Origin: Myxococcales bacterium
GTDB taxonomy: Bacteria > Myxococcota > Myxococcia > Myxococcales > Anaeromyxobacteraceae
Direction: 5' to 3'
Assembly: GCA_021784995.1 (NCBI GenBank)
Contig: JAJYHA010000392.1
Location: forward strand, 1-27,685
DNA: 27,685 nt
A program made the position numbers and the translations under genes. Positions 25,832-27,685 of this stretch are shown piece after piece (the first letter of the stretch is position 1; every line of letters starts with the position of its first letter). The notes under the pieces are model-generated. The model did not search any database. It had not been told where the DNA came from and saw only the letters and a list, made by a program, of their open reading frames with translations.

Positions 25832-26692
25832 TCATGGCCGCTGGCCCTCGCGCGGCTGGCGCCGCTTCCCTCTCAGGTCCCGCCGCCAGAGCACCCCCAG
25901 CATCACGCCGAGCCCCCCCAGCACGCCCAGCATGGCGACGCGCACCACGCCCAGCACGTAGGGCTCGTACCGGCGGCTGGCCGGGTCGTACCGGAAGCAG
26001 GTGAGCAGGAGCCGGTCGAAGCTGGTCCCGACGCGCCCCTGCGACGCCTCGACCAGCGCGAGCCGCACGTCCTTCGACGGGAACTCGACGCCGTACAGGT
26101 ACCGCGACACCTTGCCCTCCGGCGTGAGCACGAAGATGGCCGCCGGGTGCGCGTACTGCCTGCTCGCCTCGTCGTACGCGTAGCGGAAGCCGGCCGCGTC
26201 GGCGACCGCCCGGATGTCGGGCGGCTGCCCGGTGAGGAACGTCCACCCCGCGTCCGCCCCGGGATCGCCGAAGGCCTGCAGGTACCCGCGCTGGCGCTCC
26301 GCGGCGACGCGGGGCGTGTCGGTGGGATCGAAGCTGAGGGTGACGGCGTCGAAGTCCTTGCCCAGCCGGAGGCCCGTCTCGCGCATGGCGCGCGCCTCCC
26401 CGGTGAGGATGAGCCCGCACAGCATCGGGCAGTTGAAGTAGACGAGCGAGAGCAGCACGGGGCGGCCGTGGCCGAGGAGGTCTCCCAGCGCCACGGCGCG
26501 CCCGTCCTGCGCCACGAACCGGGCGCCCAGGGGCAGCTGGGCGCCCAGGCGCTCGTCGATCCCCACGTCCTGCAGCGCCGCCGGGAGCTGCCGGCTCACC
26601 TCGACCGGGACCGGCCTGTGCATCGCCTGCCCGATGGGCAGCGCGCGCGCGAGCGCCGGCGCCAGCACGAGCAGCGCGGCCCACCGCCTCAT
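25832..26692 (-). CDS. SCO1/SenC copper chaperone with C-terminal membrane anchor
   Basis: 286 aa. It has a signal peptide (about 1-18), then a thioredoxin-like domain with the copper-binding CPMLC (Cys88, Cys92) and the distal ligand His182 (YAHPAAIFVL). A single membrane helix (about 246-267) and a basic tail end the protein, so it is anchored by its C-terminus with the domain outside the cytoplasm. Most SCO proteins are anchored at the N-terminus. By family knowledge it delivers or reduces copper for the CuA site, and coxII follows directly. The start at 26692 fits the signal peptide and overlaps the previous gene by ATGA; the frame extends 39 codons further without support. Confidence 0.93.
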   Translation of the reverse strand: MRRWAALLVLAPALARALPIGQAMHRPVPVEVSRQLPAALQDVGIDERLGAQLPLGARFVAQDGRAVALGDLLGHGRPVLLSLVYFNCPMLCGLILTGEARAMRETGLRLGKDFDAVTLSFDPTDTPRVAAERQRGYLQAFGDPGADAGWTFLTGQPPDIRAVADAAGFRYAYDEASRQYAHPAAIFVLTPEGKVSRYLYGVEFPSKDVRLALVEASQGRVGTSFDRLLLTCFRYDPASRRYEPYVLGVVRVAMLGVLGGLGVMLGVLWRRDLRGKRRQPREGQRP

Positions 26693-27063
26693 GGACGCGC
26701 CCCCCTCTCCACCAGCTCCATGGCGCGCGCGATCGGGATGTGCACGATCCCCTTCTCGCGATCGACCCAGCCGTAGGCGTCGAGGTGCCGGCGCGCCGCC
26801 TCGCGCCACGCCGGCCCCTGGTTGGAGTGCTCGAAGAGCCGCTGCTCGACGATGCCGATCTTGCCCTGCCCCGCGGCGTAGGGGACGAGCGCCGGGCCGT
26901 CGGGGTTCACGCGGCGCTGCACCGCCTTCATCCCGATGCCCGCCGCGAGCGAGCCGAGGAAGAAGACCGCCAGCGCCACCACCCCGACCACGTAGATCTT
27001 CCCCGAGGGGAGGACGTCCTGCTCGGCCGGCGGGTGCGCCGGCCCGTGCTCGTGCTCGGTCAT
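26689..27063 (-). CDS. Conserved small membrane protein of the ACIII/caa3 operon
   Basis: 124 aa; no named family recognised. A single membrane helix (about 23-45) follows a short His/Pro-rich N-terminus (EHEHGPAHPP). The C-terminal part (about 65-120) is soluble and contains a characteristic-looking YGWVDREKGIVHIPIARAMELV stretch (in part 97-118). It has no heme or metal-binding CxxCH motif. Position between actF and sco, with 4-nt ATGA overlaps on both sides, makes a role in assembly or stability of the respiratory complexes likely. That role is inference from context only. Confidence 0.85.
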   Translation of the reverse strand: MTEHEHGPAHPPAEQDVLPSGKIYVVGVVALAVFFLGSLAAGIGMKAVQRRVNPDGPALVPYAAGQGKIGIVEQRLFEHSNQGPAWREAARRHLDAYGWVDREKGIVHIPIARAMELVERGARP

Positions 27064-27685
27064 GACGGGTCGTACCTCAGCGAGTCCTCGATGTAGGGAT
27101 CCTTCACCGGCACGGTGAGCTGGCCGCCGAGCCGCCGGGCCACGAAGGCCAGCGCGGCCGCGCCCACGCCGACGAGCGCGGTGAGGTCGGTCCAGTGCGG
27201 GCGCGGCACGTCGTGCTGCAGCGCCGGCATCACCACCCAGTAGACGTCCACGTAGTGGATCACGAGGATGTAGACCGCCATCCAGCCCAGCGCGCGCGGG
27301 CTGCGCTTGAGCGCGCGCGAGAGCAGCAGGAAGAACGGCACCAGGAAGTGCAGCACGACCAGCGCGATCCCGAAGGGCAGCCAGGCCCCGCGGTTCCGCG
27401 CCAGGTAGAACGGCACCTCATGCGGCAGGTTCGCGATCCAGATCAGCAGGTACTGGGAGAAGGCCATGTAGGCCCAGAAGGCGGTGAAGGCCAGCATGTA
27501 CTTGCCGAGCGCGTGGTAGTGGTTGGCGTTGACGAGCGCGCCCGGCAGGCCCTCGGCGCGCAGGGCGTTCAGCCACAGCACGATGACGGCGAAGGCCGAG
27601 AGGAAGCTGCCGGCGAACCAGTAGAGGCCGAAGATGGTCGACTCGAGGTGCAGGTCGACCGACATCTGCCAGTCGAAGGCGGCGA
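27060..27685 (-). CDS. actF: Alternative complex III subunit ActF, C-terminal part (5' end outside window)
   Basis: The last 208 codons are visible; the frame runs on through the right edge, so the Met at 27665 is internal. The segment FDWQMSVDLHLESTIFGLYW and several hydrophobic helices match ActF, a multi-helix membrane subunit of alternative complex III. Later landmarks are NANHYHALGKYMLAF, FSQYLLIWIANLP and HYVDVYWVVMPAL. The complex oxidises menaquinol and passes electrons to cytochrome c or directly to a caa3 oxidase, replacing the bc1 complex. It lies directly upstream of the caa3 genes. The stop overlaps the next start by ATGA. Confidence 0.92.
   Translation of the reverse strand, partial: AAFDWQMSVDLHLESTIFGLYWFAGSFLSAFAVIVLWLNALRAEGLPGALVNANHYHALGKYMLAFTAFWAYMAFSQYLLIWIANLPHEVPFYLARNRGAWLPFGIALVVLHFLVPFFLLLSRALKRSPRALGWMAVYILVIHYVDVYWVVMPALQHDVPRPHWTDLTALVGVGAAALAFVARRLGGQLTVPVKDPYIEDSLRYDPS

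Overview
The window is very GC-rich, with strong third-position GC bias that produces long spurious antisense frames. Gene content suggests an aerobic or facultatively aerobic member of the Myxococcota, probably close to Anaeromyxobacteraceae. That placement is inferred from protein style and gene content and was not tested by any search. About 22 protein genes fill nearly the whole window. I found no tRNA, rRNA, CRISPR array, transposase or integrase.

Layout. Positions 1-3630 (+) hold the 3' end of an acetyl-CoA synthetase, a secreted FKBP-type prolyl isomerase and a Ski2/Mtr4-like helicase of the DUF3516 type. Positions 3647-5728 hold short genes on alternating strands: a DUF488 protein, a small winged-helix-like protein, an ArfB-like GGQ ribosome-rescue factor and a membrane protein with a C-terminal zinc ribbon. 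Positions 5807-8946 (+) hold an ABC-F ATPase and MoaA. Positions 8972-17002 (-) hold a small membrane protein, glutamate synthase (gltB, gltD) and, upstream of gltB on the same strand, an NtrC-like regulator. Positions 17155-22026 hold a macro-domain hydrolase, a membrane-anchored trehalose-6-phosphate synthase and a divergently transcribed ClC channel/transporter with CBS domains. Positions 22039-27685 (-) are a compact respiratory operon read right to left: actF (alternative complex III, cut by the window edge), a conserved small membrane protein, SCO copper chaperone, coxII with fused cytochrome c, coxI, coxIII and coxIV.

How genes work together. The right-hand operon links a quinol:cytochrome c oxidoreductase (alternative complex III) to a caa3-type oxidase. 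Subunit I carries the Tyr-Ser variant of the D-channel motif that marks type A2 oxidases. Four-base ATGA overlaps tie actF, the small protein, sco and coxII together. gltB and gltD form an almost contiguous pair for ammonia assimilation, but the GltD reading frame breaks near position 9395 and its last FAD-binding segment is out of frame. The regulator upstream of gltB keeps its DNA-binding and arginine-finger regions but has lost the phosphoacceptor Asp, the Walker A Lys, the Walker B Asp and the GAFTGA sigma-54 loop.

Most worth a second look: the degenerate NtrC-like regulator; the interlocked perfect inverted repeats in the divergent region at 17073-17109; the sensor-like membrane module fused to trehalose-6-phosphate synthase; the broken gltD; and the uncharacterised small protein in the alternative complex III/caa3 operon. 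I did not find a clear-cut new defence or mobile system.
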